From Thermococcus guaymasensis DSM 11113 (lineage in GTDB: Archaea; Methanobacteriota_B; Thermococci; Thermococcales; Thermococcaceae): 64,000 nucleotides of DNA. The notes under the pieces are model-generated. The model made no database searches and was not told the origin of the DNA. It worked only from the letters and a program-made list of their open reading frames with translations. Numbering within the stretch: the first letter of the stretch is position 1; each line of letters starts with the position of its first letter. Below, in pieces: positions 31,903 through 40,230 of the stretch. The translations under genes and the position numbers were made by a program. Where the stretch lies: positions 1,142,388 to 1,206,387 of the forward strand of contig NZ_CP007140.1 in NCBI RefSeq assembly GCF_000816105.1. Direction: 5' to 3'.

Positions 31903-31913
31903 TTTTTAAATTT
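31903..31913 (+). promoter_or_regulatory. TATA box of purE
   Basis: The stretch tttttaaattt, after an A/T-rich run, is placed about 35 bases before GTG 31943. It puts transcription start near 31930, which favours the downstream GTG as translation start. Confidence 0.5.
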
Positions 31914-31942
31914 TGAGCATTTTGTTGTAAATGGTGATCGTT

Positions 31943-32374
31943 GTGAAGGTTTTGGTAGTTATGGGAAGCAAGAGCGATAGTCACATAGCGGAAAACGTGA
32001 CCTCCGTCCTCGACGAGTTCGGCGTTGAGTACGATGTCGAGGTGGCTTCCGCCCACAGAAACCCGAAGAAAGTTGAAGAGCTCGCAAAGAAGGACTATGA
32101 TGTCTTCATAGCGATAGCAGGACTGAGCGCCGCCCTGCCGGGGGTCATAGCGGCTCACACAGTCAAGCCTGTTATAGGCGTTCCGGTCTCAGCTAAGCTT
32201 GGAGGTCTCGATGCACTCCTCAGTATAGCCCAGCTCCCGCCAGGGGTGCCGGTTGCGACGGTTGGGATAGACAACGGAAAGAACGCAGCAATCTTGGCGG
32301 TTGAAATCTTGGCCCTGAAAGACGAAGGGCTTAGGAAAAAGCTTGAGGAATACAGGGAAAGAATGAGGGGCTGA
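31943..32374 (+). CDS. purE: AIR carboxylase / N5-CAIR mutase PurE
   Basis: Catalytic subunit of phosphoribosylaminoimidazole carboxylation. The 143 residues carry the family motifs [13 protein letters not shown] near residue 5, [13 protein letters not shown] near 37, and [16 protein letters not shown] near 65. GTG 31943 (preceded by GGTGATC) is preferred to ATG 31931, since the latter overlaps the ribosome binding site and the predicted transcription start. Whether it uses CO2 directly or N5-CAIR cannot be told here; no purK is in the window. Confidence 0.93.
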   Translation: MKVLVVMGSKSDSHIAENVTSVLDEFGVEYDVEVASAHRNPKKVEELAKKDYDVFIAIAGLSAALPGVIAAHTVKPVIGVPVSAKLGGLDALLSIAQLPPGVPVATVGIDNGKNAAILAVEILALKDEGLRKKLEEYRERMRG

Positions 32375-32451
32375 ACGTGGTCTTATTCTATTTTATGCAA
32401 ACAGATATCGTTAAATAGGAGTTTATACCATGACTACTGTGAGTGGTTCCT

Positions 32452-33441
32452 ATGGAAGCCCTTGCATTTAAGTGCGAAAGGTGTGGTGCACCCCTTGATG
32501 TGTCGCCTGAAACCATTGTGGCCGTCTGTCCCTACTGCGGCTTCCCAAACCATATCAGTGGTAATCTCAAAACTGACAAGATCTACATCATCCCCTCCCT
32601 CGATAAAAACGCAATAGCCCAGGCATTCTGGAAGGCCGTTGATAAGGACTTTGACCTCAGTAAAATCAAGGACGAAATCCAGATCGTTGGCATAGAAGGC
32701 CACTATTCCCCATACTGGACGGGGTCGGTGCACGTCTACGGGACTGTGAGGTACATGAAGCGTGAGGAGGAGTGCCACACGGACTCAAAGGGAAACACCC
32801 ACTGTCATACGGTGGAGAGGCACTACACCGAGAGGGTAAACGAGAATCTTCGTCTCCTTGGATCGGCCAGGAGACAGGTGAGGAGCTTTGGCGTTGATGA
32901 CCTGATAACGCACTATTCTAAAACGTGGCCCGCGGGCAAGAAGCTTCTCGACCTCGAAGGGGGCGAATGGGAGCGCATAAAACTTGAGATCCTGAACACA
33001 GAGATGGACGAAAGACAGGCAAGACTGATAATGCGCGAAGATGCAATAGACGTCATCAGAAACCGATTCCTTGCAAAGTCCGACAGGATAGAGCGCTTCG
33101 ATGTCCATGCCGATGATCCAGAGAACGTCAGGCTGGTTCTCCTGCCGATGTGGACGGTCTACTACCGCTACGGAAACTCAATATTTCAGACTGTCTTCGC
33201 GGGCTGGGACGGGAAGAGAGTCGCTGCCACTGAACCGATGAACGTCTTCAGGCAGGCCCAGTACCTGGCGGGTGCTGGCGTAGGTATGGCGGTGGCTGCC
33301 TTCGGCGCAGCGTTCTTCTCAAGCTCTCCCGTCTTTGCGGTGCTGGCCATGGTTGGCGGCTCGGCACTAAGCTGGTATGCCGGGAGCAGAGTGCTGGAAG
33401 GTCAGAGAGTCGAAAGGGAGCGGAAGGGTATCCTGGGGTGA
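32452..33441 (+). CDS. Zinc-ribbon membrane protein, YdjG-like
   Basis: Protein of 329 residues (or 332 if GTG 32443 is used). An N-terminal zinc ribbon has CERC near residue 8 and CPYC near residue 27. The central region contains a second Cys/His cluster (ECHTD and HCHTVERHY) that may bind metal. A pair of Gly/Ala-rich membrane hairpin segments near the C-terminus (GAGVGMAVAAFGAAFF, then VLAMVGGSALSWYAG) precedes a short basic tail. The layout recalls bacterial YdjG, which lies beside PspA and SPFH proteins. It is first in a four-gene set with a homologue next. TATA: tcgttaaatagg at 32408-32419. Confidence 0.72.
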   Translation: MEALAFKCERCGAPLDVSPETIVAVCPYCGFPNHISGNLKTDKIYIIPSLDKNAIAQAFWKAVDKDFDLSKIKDEIQIVGIEGHYSPYWTGSVHVYGTVRYMKREEECHTDSKGNTHCHTVERHYTERVNENLRLLGSARRQVRSFGVDDLITHYSKTWPAGKKLLDLEGGEWERIKLEILNTEMDERQARLIMREDAIDVIRNRFLAKSDRIERFDVHADDPENVRLVLLPMWTVYYRYGNSIFQTVFAGWDGKRVAATEPMNVFRQAQYLAGAGVGMAVAAFGAAFFSSSPVFAVLAMVGGSALSWYAGSRVLEGQRVERERKGILG

Positions 33442-33445
33442 TAGT

Positions 33446-34342
33446 ATGGAGGTCACTTGTCCCACATGCTCTGCGAAGTTTAAGGTCCCCGACACGGTGA
33501 GCATCGCCACCTGTCCCTACTGTGGAACCACCTTCCACGTTCACACCGGCGAGGAGAGTCAAGTTGATCACTTCTTCTTCCCACCCATGAGGGAAGACCC
33601 GGCAGGGAAGCTCCTCAAGTTCCTTTCGAGGCAGTACGGCGCCCCCGCGGATATCGTCGATGCGAAGGTTACGAAGAAGGAGCTCCACTGGATTCCGGTG
33701 TACTTCTTCTACCTCCATGGAAGGAGCAAGAGCAAAGAGACAGTCGAGGAGGTCGAGTTCTTTGGCATTCCGGCAGGGTCGCCCTTTGTAACTCTCTTAA
33801 CAGAGTATCCTTTTCCGATCAGGGGAAAGCGCTTCTTCGATGAAAGCATAGTGAAGAAGGGGAAGTACTACGAGCCTGACCTGGACAGGGAGAAAGCCGA
33901 GATGATAGCCCGTTCAAGGCTTGAGAGTGCTTTGAAAAGGGAAGCCAGTGAGGAGAGTGCGTATGCAGGGGGGCTGGAGTTCAACGTAAAGTTCCAGGGC
34001 CTGGTTCACTACCCCCTCTGGGAGATCCACTACGAGTACGGCGGCGAGAGGTTCGTCAACTTCGTGGACGGGACGGATGGAAGGGTCATCAGGGCGGAGT
34101 ACCCGCTGATGAGCGAGGCCAGGAAGAAGGCAACAATCCTCGGCGTTGGGATGATAGGGACGGGCCTCATACTGGGCGTTGCTGCATCAGTAGCAGTGGG
34201 AGGTTTATGGGGCCTCGTTGGAGGTTTTGCAGGTGGCTTTGCAGGGGCATTGGGAATCTTCACGAAGGGCTCGGTTAAGAAGAGAACTGTCAGTGAGGTA
34301 ATTAAAGCCCGGAGAGGCAACGTTTATTTCCAGCCTGTTTGA
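33446..34342 (+). CDS. Zinc-ribbon membrane protein, paralogue of preceding
   Basis: Paralogue of the upstream protein, 298 residues from ATG 33446 (GGTGATAGT upstream). It has an N-terminal zinc ribbon CPTC/CPYC, a central domain with WIPVYFFYLHGRSKSKE, and a C-terminal Gly-rich membrane hairpin (LGVGMIGTGLILGVAASVAVGG, then GLVGGFAGGFAGALG). It lacks the internal Cys/His cluster of its neighbour. The domain order suggests the two form a membrane complex with the SPFH protein encoded downstream. Function inferred only from layout. Confidence 0.72.
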   Translation: MEVTCPTCSAKFKVPDTVSIATCPYCGTTFHVHTGEESQVDHFFFPPMREDPAGKLLKFLSRQYGAPADIVDAKVTKKELHWIPVYFFYLHGRSKSKETVEEVEFFGIPAGSPFVTLLTEYPFPIRGKRFFDESIVKKGKYYEPDLDREKAEMIARSRLESALKREASEESAYAGGLEFNVKFQGLVHYPLWEIHYEYGGERFVNFVDGTDGRVIRAEYPLMSEARKKATILGVGMIGTGLILGVAASVAVGGLWGLVGGFAGGFAGALGIFTKGSVKKRTVSEVIKARRGNVYFQPV

Positions 34343-34359
34343 TGGGTTGAGGTGGTAGT

Positions 34360-34854
34360 ATGGGGAAGGAGACTTCGATATTTGAAAAGCTTGAACTTTT
34401 AATTCCCGGCTTTCACGGCTACAAGAAGAAGGAGCTTCTAAGAGAAGACGACAGGCTGGTCAGAGGAAAGGTCGCCGATACTCTGGCCCAGGCGAAGAGG
34501 GAACTCGAAAGGGCCCTCCAGCGGTGTGCAATGGTGAACTGTCAGCAACTGATGGCAATAGAAGGCATGAGGAAGAAGCTCATGATGCTGGAGAGCCGGA
34601 TCAGGCACGCTGAAGCCGGCTACAGGGGTTACTTCGACAGGATCAAGTTCAAGGAGAAGGAGCTCGAAAAACTCCTTGAGTACGACGCGAAGATGATTGA
34701 GCTGGCGGAGGAAATACTCAACGAAGCCAGGACTTTGAACGGCCAGATAACCAACCCTCAGGCCTTGGGAGTAGCCGTTTTGAACCTCGACGACAAGCTT
34801 GTGAACTTTGAGGAAGTTTTGAGCCAGAGGATGAGCTTCGCGGCGGGTGAGTGA
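34360..34854 (+). CDS. Coiled-coil protein, possible PspA-like partner
   Basis: Predicted all-helical protein of 164 residues with long heptad-like stretches (DTLAQAKRELERALQRC, then KFKEKELEKLLEYDAKMIELAEEIL). There is no membrane segment. In bacterial YdjFGHI-type operons a PspA coiled-coil protein accompanies zinc-ribbon and SPFH proteins; this gene holds a similar place, but true PspA homology is not shown. The stop overlaps nothing; the SPFH gene begins two bases later, so translation is closely linked. Confidence 0.65.
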   Translation: MGKETSIFEKLELLIPGFHGYKKKELLREDDRLVRGKVADTLAQAKRELERALQRCAMVNCQQLMAIEGMRKKLMMLESRIRHAEAGYRGYFDRIKFKEKELEKLLEYDAKMIELAEEILNEARTLNGQITNPQALGVAVLNLDDKLVNFEEVLSQRMSFAAGE

Positions 34855-34855
34855 A

Positions 34856-35857
34856 ATGGTTCAGGTTATAGAGTGGGTCAATCCGGGAGAAGACGAGATA
34901 ATCTGGCGCTACCCCAACGAGGTCATAAAGTGGGGCGCCCAGCTGATAGTTCACGAATACGAGGTCGCCGTCTTCATGCGCGACGGCAAAATCTACGACG
35001 TCCTTGGGCCGGGAAGGCACACGCTGACTACCCAGAACTTGCCGCTCCTCTACAAGCTCGTGGGCGGTTCAAACAGTCCATTCAAGGCGACGGTAATCTT
35101 TGTCAGCATGAAGGAGTTTCAGGGACGCTACGGTGGAGAGACCCAGACGAGGGAACTCGCTCCCGTTAAATACTACGGTGTCTACTGGTTCAAGGTGGCA
35201 GACCCGGTCCTCTTCATCACTGAAGTTGTCGGCGGCCAGAGCCTCTACGACGCCCAGGACGTCACTAAGTTCATCAGGGCGTACTTCAACGAGGGCATGA
35301 TGAAGCACCTCTCAACGTATTCGATAGTTGACCTCTTCCAGAACCTCGACATGGTCAGCACGCAGGTCAAGGTAAAGCTCATGGAGGACTTCCACAGGCT
35401 GGGCCTTGAACTGGTTGATGTGAAGATCGAAGGGGTAAACACCACAGACGAATGGCGCCAGAGACTATTCTGGCTTATGCACACGGGCAATGCTCAGGCC
35501 GTTATGCAGATGGACACCGTGAAGCGGGTCGCTGCCGAGCTTGGGAAGAGCTCCGGAGCAGGAATGGGAACTGGAATGGTGCTCGTGCCGCAGCTGTTCC
35601 AGCAGCAGGCACAGCCGGCTCCTCCAGCGCAACCTTATACTGGTGGAGGTGCTCCTCCCGCACCCCAGCAGCCCCAGCAAGCCGTTCCCGCTCAGCCAGC
35701 GGCACAGCAGGAAATCTGCCCGTACTGTGGCAAGCCCATTCCACCTGGAGCGCGCTTTTGCCCCTACTGCGGGCACGAAATCAAGCGCTGTCCCAACGGC
35801 CACATAGTTCCGGAAGGGGCCAAGTTCTGTCCCGTCTGTGGGGCAAAGATCGAGTGA
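34856..35857 (+). CDS. SPFH-domain protein with C-terminal zinc ribbons
   Basis: Protein of 333 residues. The N-terminal ~220 residues are an SPFH/band-7 domain of the YdjI ('virion core protein'-like) type: VIEWVNPGEDEIIWRYPNE, VLGPGRHTL, then LVDVKIEGVNTTDEWRQRLFW. There is no N-terminal membrane anchor. A Gln/Pro-rich linker follows (residues ~245-285), then two zinc ribbons (CPYC/CPYC and CPNG/CPVC). ATG 34856 follows GGTGAG. With the zinc-ribbon membrane proteins upstream it likely forms a membrane-associated scaffold or stress complex. Family assignment is good; the role is inferred. Confidence 0.8.
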   Translation: MVQVIEWVNPGEDEIIWRYPNEVIKWGAQLIVHEYEVAVFMRDGKIYDVLGPGRHTLTTQNLPLLYKLVGGSNSPFKATVIFVSMKEFQGRYGGETQTRELAPVKYYGVYWFKVADPVLFITEVVGGQSLYDAQDVTKFIRAYFNEGMMKHLSTYSIVDLFQNLDMVSTQVKVKLMEDFHRLGLELVDVKIEGVNTTDEWRQRLFWLMHTGNAQAVMQMDTVKRVAAELGKSSGAGMGTGMVLVPQLFQQQAQPAPPAQPYTGGGAPPAPQQPQQAVPAQPAAQQEICPYCGKPIPPGARFCPYCGHEIKRCPNGHIVPEGAKFCPVCGAKIE

Positions 35858-35858
35858 G

Positions 35859-35888
35859 GGGGTTTTCTCTTTTCTTCTCCCCTTGTCT
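35859..35888 (+). terminator. T-rich terminator after SPFH operon
   Basis: A pyrimidine-rich stretch (ggttttctcttttcttctcc) follows the SPFH stop codon in a 69-base gap between convergent genes. It is consistent with archaeal intrinsic termination. Confidence 0.35.
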
Positions 35889-35926
35889 CTTGATCGGAAG
35901 AGAAATGTCAGAGCTAAAAATAGAGA

Positions 35927-36604
35927 TCAAGGGGAGTACTCCCTCCTGAGAAATGCAACATAGCCGAGGAGAACAAGAATCAGAGACGTTGCAAGGAGTA
36001 CCGCGTATCCCATTGTGCGTGATATCGTCAGAGCTCTAGAAAACTCCACGCTCGTCATAGGTGCAAAGAGGTAGGCAAGTAGCCCCATTATCCCCCCTGT
36101 GCTTCCGTTGTTCTGGATAAGAACCCTGAAGGACATAGGTATCGCTGAGGTAAGGATGAAGAAGGTTATCGAGCCAGCGAGAGAGTCAAGGATCGAAGCT
36201 ATAATCGCGGCAAAGGCGGTATAAACTGGAAGCTTAAGGAGGAGTGAGATAGCAAAGCTGTTGTACCCTCTGAGCCAGCTCATAGTGGCTATTCCGATGA
36301 TACCCGGTGCGAGACCAAGGGCAACGATGAGAACCCTAACCCAGTACACCGTTGCCGGCCCGTTGAATATTGACAGTTCAAAAACCGTTGTCCTGGAATC
36401 CCTCATTATGTGGGACGCGATAAGAACGCCGTAAACCGGGAGAAATATGTACTCCATGAGGGTGACGAACTGACCAGGCCCCTGATTTTTGATTGAAGCG
36501 AGTGAGAAGTAGGCCGTCCCAAACATGAACAGGAAAAGGACAGCGGTCGTCACAGGGGGAAACAGGCCCCTGAGGTACCATTTAACGGCTTTCCACATAG
36601 GCAT
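35927..36604 (-). CDS. ABC-2-type permease
   Basis: Integral membrane protein of 225 residues with about six hydrophobic segments, the membrane part of an ABC transporter whose ATPase is encoded directly upstream (overlap of 23 bases). The segment LMEYIFLPVYGVLIASHIMRDSR near residue 49, with a cytoplasmic helix before the next segments, is typical of ABC-2 exporters. ATG 36604 or 36598 may be used. The substrate is unknown; the two surface proteins at the head of the operon are candidates for accessory components or cargo. Confidence 0.78.
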   Translation of the reverse strand: MPMWKAVKWYLRGLFPPVTTAVLFLFMFGTAYFSLASIKNQGPGQFVTLMEYIFLPVYGVLIASHIMRDSRTTVFELSIFNGPATVYWVRVLIVALGLAPGIIGIATMSWLRGYNSFAISLLLKLPVYTAFAAIIASILDSLAGSITFFILTSAIPMSFRVLIQNNGSTGGIMGLLAYLFAPMTSVEFSRALTISRTMGYAVLLATSLILVLLGYVAFLRREYSP

Positions 36605-37403
36605 AGCGCAACCCCGCCCTTTTAAACCCCGCTATCTTTCCACTCCTCATGAGCTCGATTAGTTCCTCCTCTTCTGCTCTCACGACTACAATGGCCCCAA
36701 AGCGATGGAGAACCTCAACGTTACCGGTGATTGTCTCGTCAATCCCGCTCAGCGTGACCTCGTAGATACCTTCTGCAAACAGCTTTCTCCTGCTTCCTTC
36801 CCAGACTATCTTACCTTCCTTCAGGATCACGAAGTAATCCGCGACCGCCTCACCTTCCTCGGGGTCATGGGTCGCTATGATGAGGCCCTTCCTCTTTGAC
36901 AGCATCTCATCGATCAGCCCGGCCCGGTAGGCGTCGAGATGACTCGTCGGTTCATCCAGTATCAGAACCTCTGAATCGCAGGCGAGTGCAGTTAAAAGGT
37001 TGCAGAGCTGAGCCTGGCCGCTGGATAGCCCGTCGAGGCGGTGATCAAGAAACTCCCTTATACCCAGGGCATCGACGAGCTCGTCAACACGGTTGCAACT
37101 TTCGTTTGTCTCCAGCGCCTCAACGAGATCAGAGACCTTCACGGGAATCGAGAACTGAGGTTTCTCGAAGGAGTACCTTATTACACTCCACCTGTCGCTT
37201 CTGCGGTAGGGTTCCCATCCGTTTATGAGGGCCCTTCCCTCGGTTGGCTTTCTAAGGCCGGAAAGAACCGAAAGGAGAGTGGTCTTACCACTCCCGTTGT
37301 GGCCGACTATCGCTATCCTATCGGCTTTGGCCTCGAAGTTCAATCCCCTAACTCCCCATACCCTTCCGTAGTTTACCCCGAGGTTCTCCACTTTAAGCCT
37401 CAA
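36582..37403 (-). CDS. ABC transporter ATPase
   Basis: ABC ATPase of about 273 residues. Walker A is GHNGSGKTT, Walker B is VLILDEPTSHLD and the H-loop is ATHDPEEG. The signature motif is LSSGQ rather than LSGGQ. A TTG start at 37403 is inferred: it follows GGAGGGCGAAGGG and its TTGA overlaps the stop of the preceding gene, while the longer frame runs antisense-like into that gene. The C-terminal ~80 residues form an extra domain (VTLSGIDETITGNVEVL) that could be regulatory. It pairs with the permease downstream. Confidence 0.85.
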   Translation of the reverse strand: MRLKVENLGVNYGRVWGVRGLNFEAKADRIAIVGHNGSGKTTLLSVLSGLRKPTEGRALINGWEPYRRSDRWSVIRYSFEKPQFSIPVKVSDLVEALETNESCNRVDELVDALGIREFLDHRLDGLSSGQAQLCNLLTALACDSEVLILDEPTSHLDAYRAGLIDEMLSKRKGLIIATHDPEEGEAVADYFVILKEGKIVWEGSRRKLFAEGIYEVTLSGIDETITGNVEVLHRFGAIVVVRAEEEELIELMRSGKIAGFKRAGLRYAYVESR

Positions 37404-38296
37404 CCCTTCGCCCTCCCGGCGAGGATTAACAGGACTATCCCCACGAGGGCAAAGACGTAATCCACCGGAGCCGTGTACTGGGTAGCGCTCCACTTGATTG
37501 CCCTCAGCCAGTCCTGCGAGACAGGCTGTACGTTAGTTTTGACGAGCATCATCTCTGGAAAACCACCCCTAATGTACATTGAAAGGTTAAGCCCAATGCA
37601 ACTCTGGTTGAAGAACCTCTGAAGCTGGATAAGCTTGAAGCTTTCAGGAGCGGAGGGAATAACCCCAATGGAATAGTAGCCGTCACTTCCTTTGAGATAC
37701 CTAATCACGGGGAAGTACTCGGAGGTGTTAAATCTAATGGCTAGTGTCCTGTTAAAGCGCTCCAAACCTTCTGGAGCATAAAGCTGGGGAAATCCGAGGT
37801 AGTGGGGAAGGAAGTACCAGTTTATGTAACCTCCCTCATTGATACCATAGAGCTTGACTATTCTGCGACTCTTATTGAAGAGATATACCTTATCATCGGC
37901 TGGGAAAAGGAGCTGCACAAGTGAATCGTTAGGCGGGAGTATGCGATTTACTTCACATGCCTTGATAGTGTTTGGGCCTTTTGGACCGGAGAATGGCCAT
38001 CTCCAGTCCTTTGGGGGGCTTTTCCTTGAACTATATCCATATCCCGGGAGGGGGAGTCCCTTGTACATTATTGCTGTGAAGTTGTAGCTTCCGTTTTTGA
38101 GCACTTCAAAGTGGTAAACATAGTTCCTAGTTATTAAATTGCCAGCATAGGTGAAAGATGACCCCGGTTTGTGAACGCTGTGATTTGAACCGAGGTAACT
38201 GCCAAAGTAATATGAAGCTATGGGGTACATTACAATAAGAAAAGAGAACGCCAAGAAAAGCAAGCCTGCTTTAAGGTACAATTTTTTCTTTCTCAT
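37400..38296 (-). CDS. Membrane-anchored surface protein, tandem paralogue 1
   Basis: Protein of 298 residues with one N-terminal membrane segment (GLLFLAFSFLIVMYPIASYYF) and one C-terminal segment (YVFALVGIVLLILAG). The ~240 residues between face outside and carry many N-glycosylation sequons. Closely similar to the next gene (shared SNHSVH, PPKDWRWPFSG, INWYFLPHYLGFP, QDWLRAIKWS), so the pair arose by tandem duplication. Encoded in an operon with ABC ATPase and permease. No known family recognised. Confidence 0.75.
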   Translation of the reverse strand: MRKKKLYLKAGLLFLAFSFLIVMYPIASYYFGSYLGSNHSVHKPGSSFTYAGNLITRNYVYHFEVLKNGSYNFTAIMYKGLPLPGYGYSSRKSPPKDWRWPFSGPKGPNTIKACEVNRILPPNDSLVQLLFPADDKVYLFNKSRRIVKLYGINEGGYINWYFLPHYLGFPQLYAPEGLERFNRTLAIRFNTSEYFPVIRYLKGSDGYYSIGVIPSAPESFKLIQLQRFFNQSCIGLNLSMYIRGGFPEMMLVKTNVQPVSQDWLRAIKWSATQYTAPVDYVFALVGIVLLILAGRAKG

Positions 38297-38330
38297 TGAT
38301 TCACCTCCTTTTTCTTGTTGGTTTATCCCT

Positions 38331-39233
38331 TCACCCCTTCGCCCTCCCGGCGAGTATTAACAGGACTATTCCCACAAGGGCAAAGACGTAATCCACCGGA
38401 GCCGTGTACCGAGTGGTGCTCCACTTGATTGCCCTCAACCAGTCCTGAGACAAAGGCTGTACGTTGGTTTTGACGAGCATTAAAGGTGGAAATCCACCCG
38501 GTTTTGTTCCGTACATTTCAATTTCATTTCCAAGGCAGGAGGAGTTGAAAAAGCGATCCAATTGGAGAAGCTCAATAGTTTCATAAACTCTCGGGTATAC
38601 CTCGAGTGCATAATAGCCATCATTGCCCTTTAGATACTTGACAACTGGAAAATACAGGGAAGTCCCAAATTCAATGGACAAATTGCGATCGGGGCGCTCT
38701 AGGCCATCTGGGGCATAAAGCCGAGGAAAACCAAGGTAATGAGGCAGGAAGTACCAGTTTATGACCAGAACGCCCTCATCTGGACTAGGTAGTTCTACTA
38801 TGCCCCGGGTTTTGTTGAATATGTATACTTGGTCCGTAGGAAACAGAAACTGCACAAGTGAATCGTTGGGCGGTAGTATTCGGTTCACTTCACATATTTT
38901 AACAACGGAAGAGTTCATTTTCCCTGAAAAAGGCCATCTCCAGTCCTTTGGAGGCCTTTTATGGTGTCCAAAACCGTAACCGGGAAGGGGCCTACCACCA
39001 TAAAGGATAGCAGTAAAGTTGTAGCTCCCGTTTTTAAGAACCTCAAAGTGATAGACGTAATTCTTTGTCATCAAACCCCCAGCGTAGGTGAAAGACGATC
39101 CCGGTCTGTGAACGCTGTGATTTGAACCGAGGTAACTGCCAAAGTAATATGAAGCCACTGGGTACATAACTATCAGAAAGGACAGAACCAGCATAAAGAT
39201 GCCAGCCAGGAGGTATGTTTTCTTTTTCCCCAC
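38331..39233 (-). CDS. Membrane-anchored surface protein, tandem paralogue 2
   Basis: Paralogue of the following protein, 300 residues if GTG 39233 is used; a GGGGGTGGTG ribosome binding site lies three bases before it, and the resulting N-terminus VGKKKTYLLAG aligns with RKKKLYLKAG of the sister protein. It has the same two-anchor layout, with N- and C-terminal hydrophobic segments around an exterior domain. First gene of the ABC operon; a TATA-like aaaagtttttgaag lies near 39285 on the minus strand. Function unknown. Confidence 0.75.
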   Translation of the reverse strand: MGKKKTYLLAGIFMLVLSFLIVMYPVASYYFGSYLGSNHSVHRPGSSFTYAGGLMTKNYVYHFEVLKNGSYNFTAILYGGRPLPGYGFGHHKRPPKDWRWPFSGKMNSSVVKICEVNRILPPNDSLVQFLFPTDQVYIFNKTRGIVELPSPDEGVLVINWYFLPHYLGFPRLYAPDGLERPDRNLSIEFGTSLYFPVVKYLKGNDGYYALEVYPRVYETIELLQLDRFFNSSCLGNEIEMYGTKPGGFPPLMLVKTNVQPLSQDWLRAIKWSTTRYTAPVDYVFALVGIVLLILAGRAKG

Positions 39234-39477
39234 GGGCACCACCCCCAAATTGCCCCCCATCTTGTAACCCAAAAAACTTCAAAAACTTTTCGGTCTATCT
39301 AGCATAACAGCAGAATTACTAAGAGAAATAAAAATCAGTTCCGTCTCCTCAGATCCAATCCAAATTGCACGGAAAACACCTCAACCATGGAGCGAATTTG
39401 AAAAGACTAAAAGGACAACTTTTACAAATAGTAAACAAAAGGCTCAGGCACATCTCTCTTTGTACTCCGAGCTTGCC

Positions 39478-40203
39478 TCAGGGCTTCTCCTTCGGCTCCT
39501 TGAGGATTATCCTCGCGTCAACTATTACCGCGCCCTTGCCCTTCTCGTAGACGAAGACCGGGTTGAGATCCATCTCCTTGATGTAGTCCCTGAGGTCGTC
39601 AACAAGTTCGCTGACCTTGAGGAGCATGCTGACTATTGCATCTATGTCCGCTGGTTCTTCACCACGGGCTCCCGCGAGAATCGGGTAGCCCTTTATCTCC
39701 TGAACCATCTTCCTGGCGTCGCGCTCGGTTATCGGGATTATGCGGAAGGTGACGTCCTTGAGGACTTCAACGAAGATTCCACCGAGACCGAACATTATCG
39801 CGTGGCCGAACTGCGGGTCCTCGGTAACACCGATGATAATTTCCCTGCCCGGCTTAAGCATCGGGGCGACGAGGACACCGAGAATTTCCGCGTCCGGGCG
39901 GTACCTGCGCGCGTTCTCGTGTATCTCCTCCCACTTCTGCTTGAGCTCCTCCGGGCTCTTTATGTTGAGAAGAACAACCCTAGCGTCGCTCTTGTGGAGA
40001 ATCTGAGGCGACATCAGCTTCAGGGCAACGGGGTAGCCGATCTCCTCGGCGTACTTGAGTGCCTCGTCAAGGGTCTTGGCGAGCTTTTCCTCCGGGACGG
40101 GGAGGCCGTAGGCTTTAAGAACCTGCTTTGCTTCGTACTCTACCATCGCCGTCCTGCCCTGCGACAGGACGGACTCAATAACTTTAAGGGCTTCCTCCTT
40201 CAT
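39478..40203 (-). CDS. acdB: ADP-forming acetyl-CoA synthetase beta subunit
   Basis: Beta subunit of ADP-forming acetyl/acyl-CoA synthetase, which makes ATP from acyl-CoA, ADP and phosphate at the end of sugar and peptide fermentation. The 241 residues form an ATP-grasp domain: EAKQVLKAYGLPVPEE, VALKLMSPQILHKSDA, FGLGGIFVEVLKDVTFRI and MDLNPVFVYEKG are family signatures. It lies directly after the alpha-subunit gene, so the pair probably forms one isozyme. Which acyl groups it prefers cannot be told. Confidence 0.94.
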   Translation of the reverse strand: MKEEALKVIESVLSQGRTAMVEYEAKQVLKAYGLPVPEEKLAKTLDEALKYAEEIGYPVALKLMSPQILHKSDARVVLLNIKSPEELKQKWEEIHENARRYRPDAEILGVLVAPMLKPGREIIIGVTEDPQFGHAIMFGLGGIFVEVLKDVTFRIIPITERDARKMVQEIKGYPILAGARGEEPADIDAIVSMLLKVSELVDDLRDYIKEMDLNPVFVYEKGKGAVIVDARIILKEPKEKP

Positions 40204-40230
40204 GGTATCACCACCTGAAAAATTAGGGGG

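Noticed and set aside
39240-39477. Intergenic stretch before the ABC operon as a hidden gene
   Set aside because: Only short frames without ribosome binding sites; the right part is a promoter-like A/T-rich stretch and nothing else was seen.
40200-40212. Glycolytic-regulator half-site (tatcac) before acdB
   Set aside because: Only one half matches and it coincides with the ribosome binding site of acdB; no second half at the right spacing.
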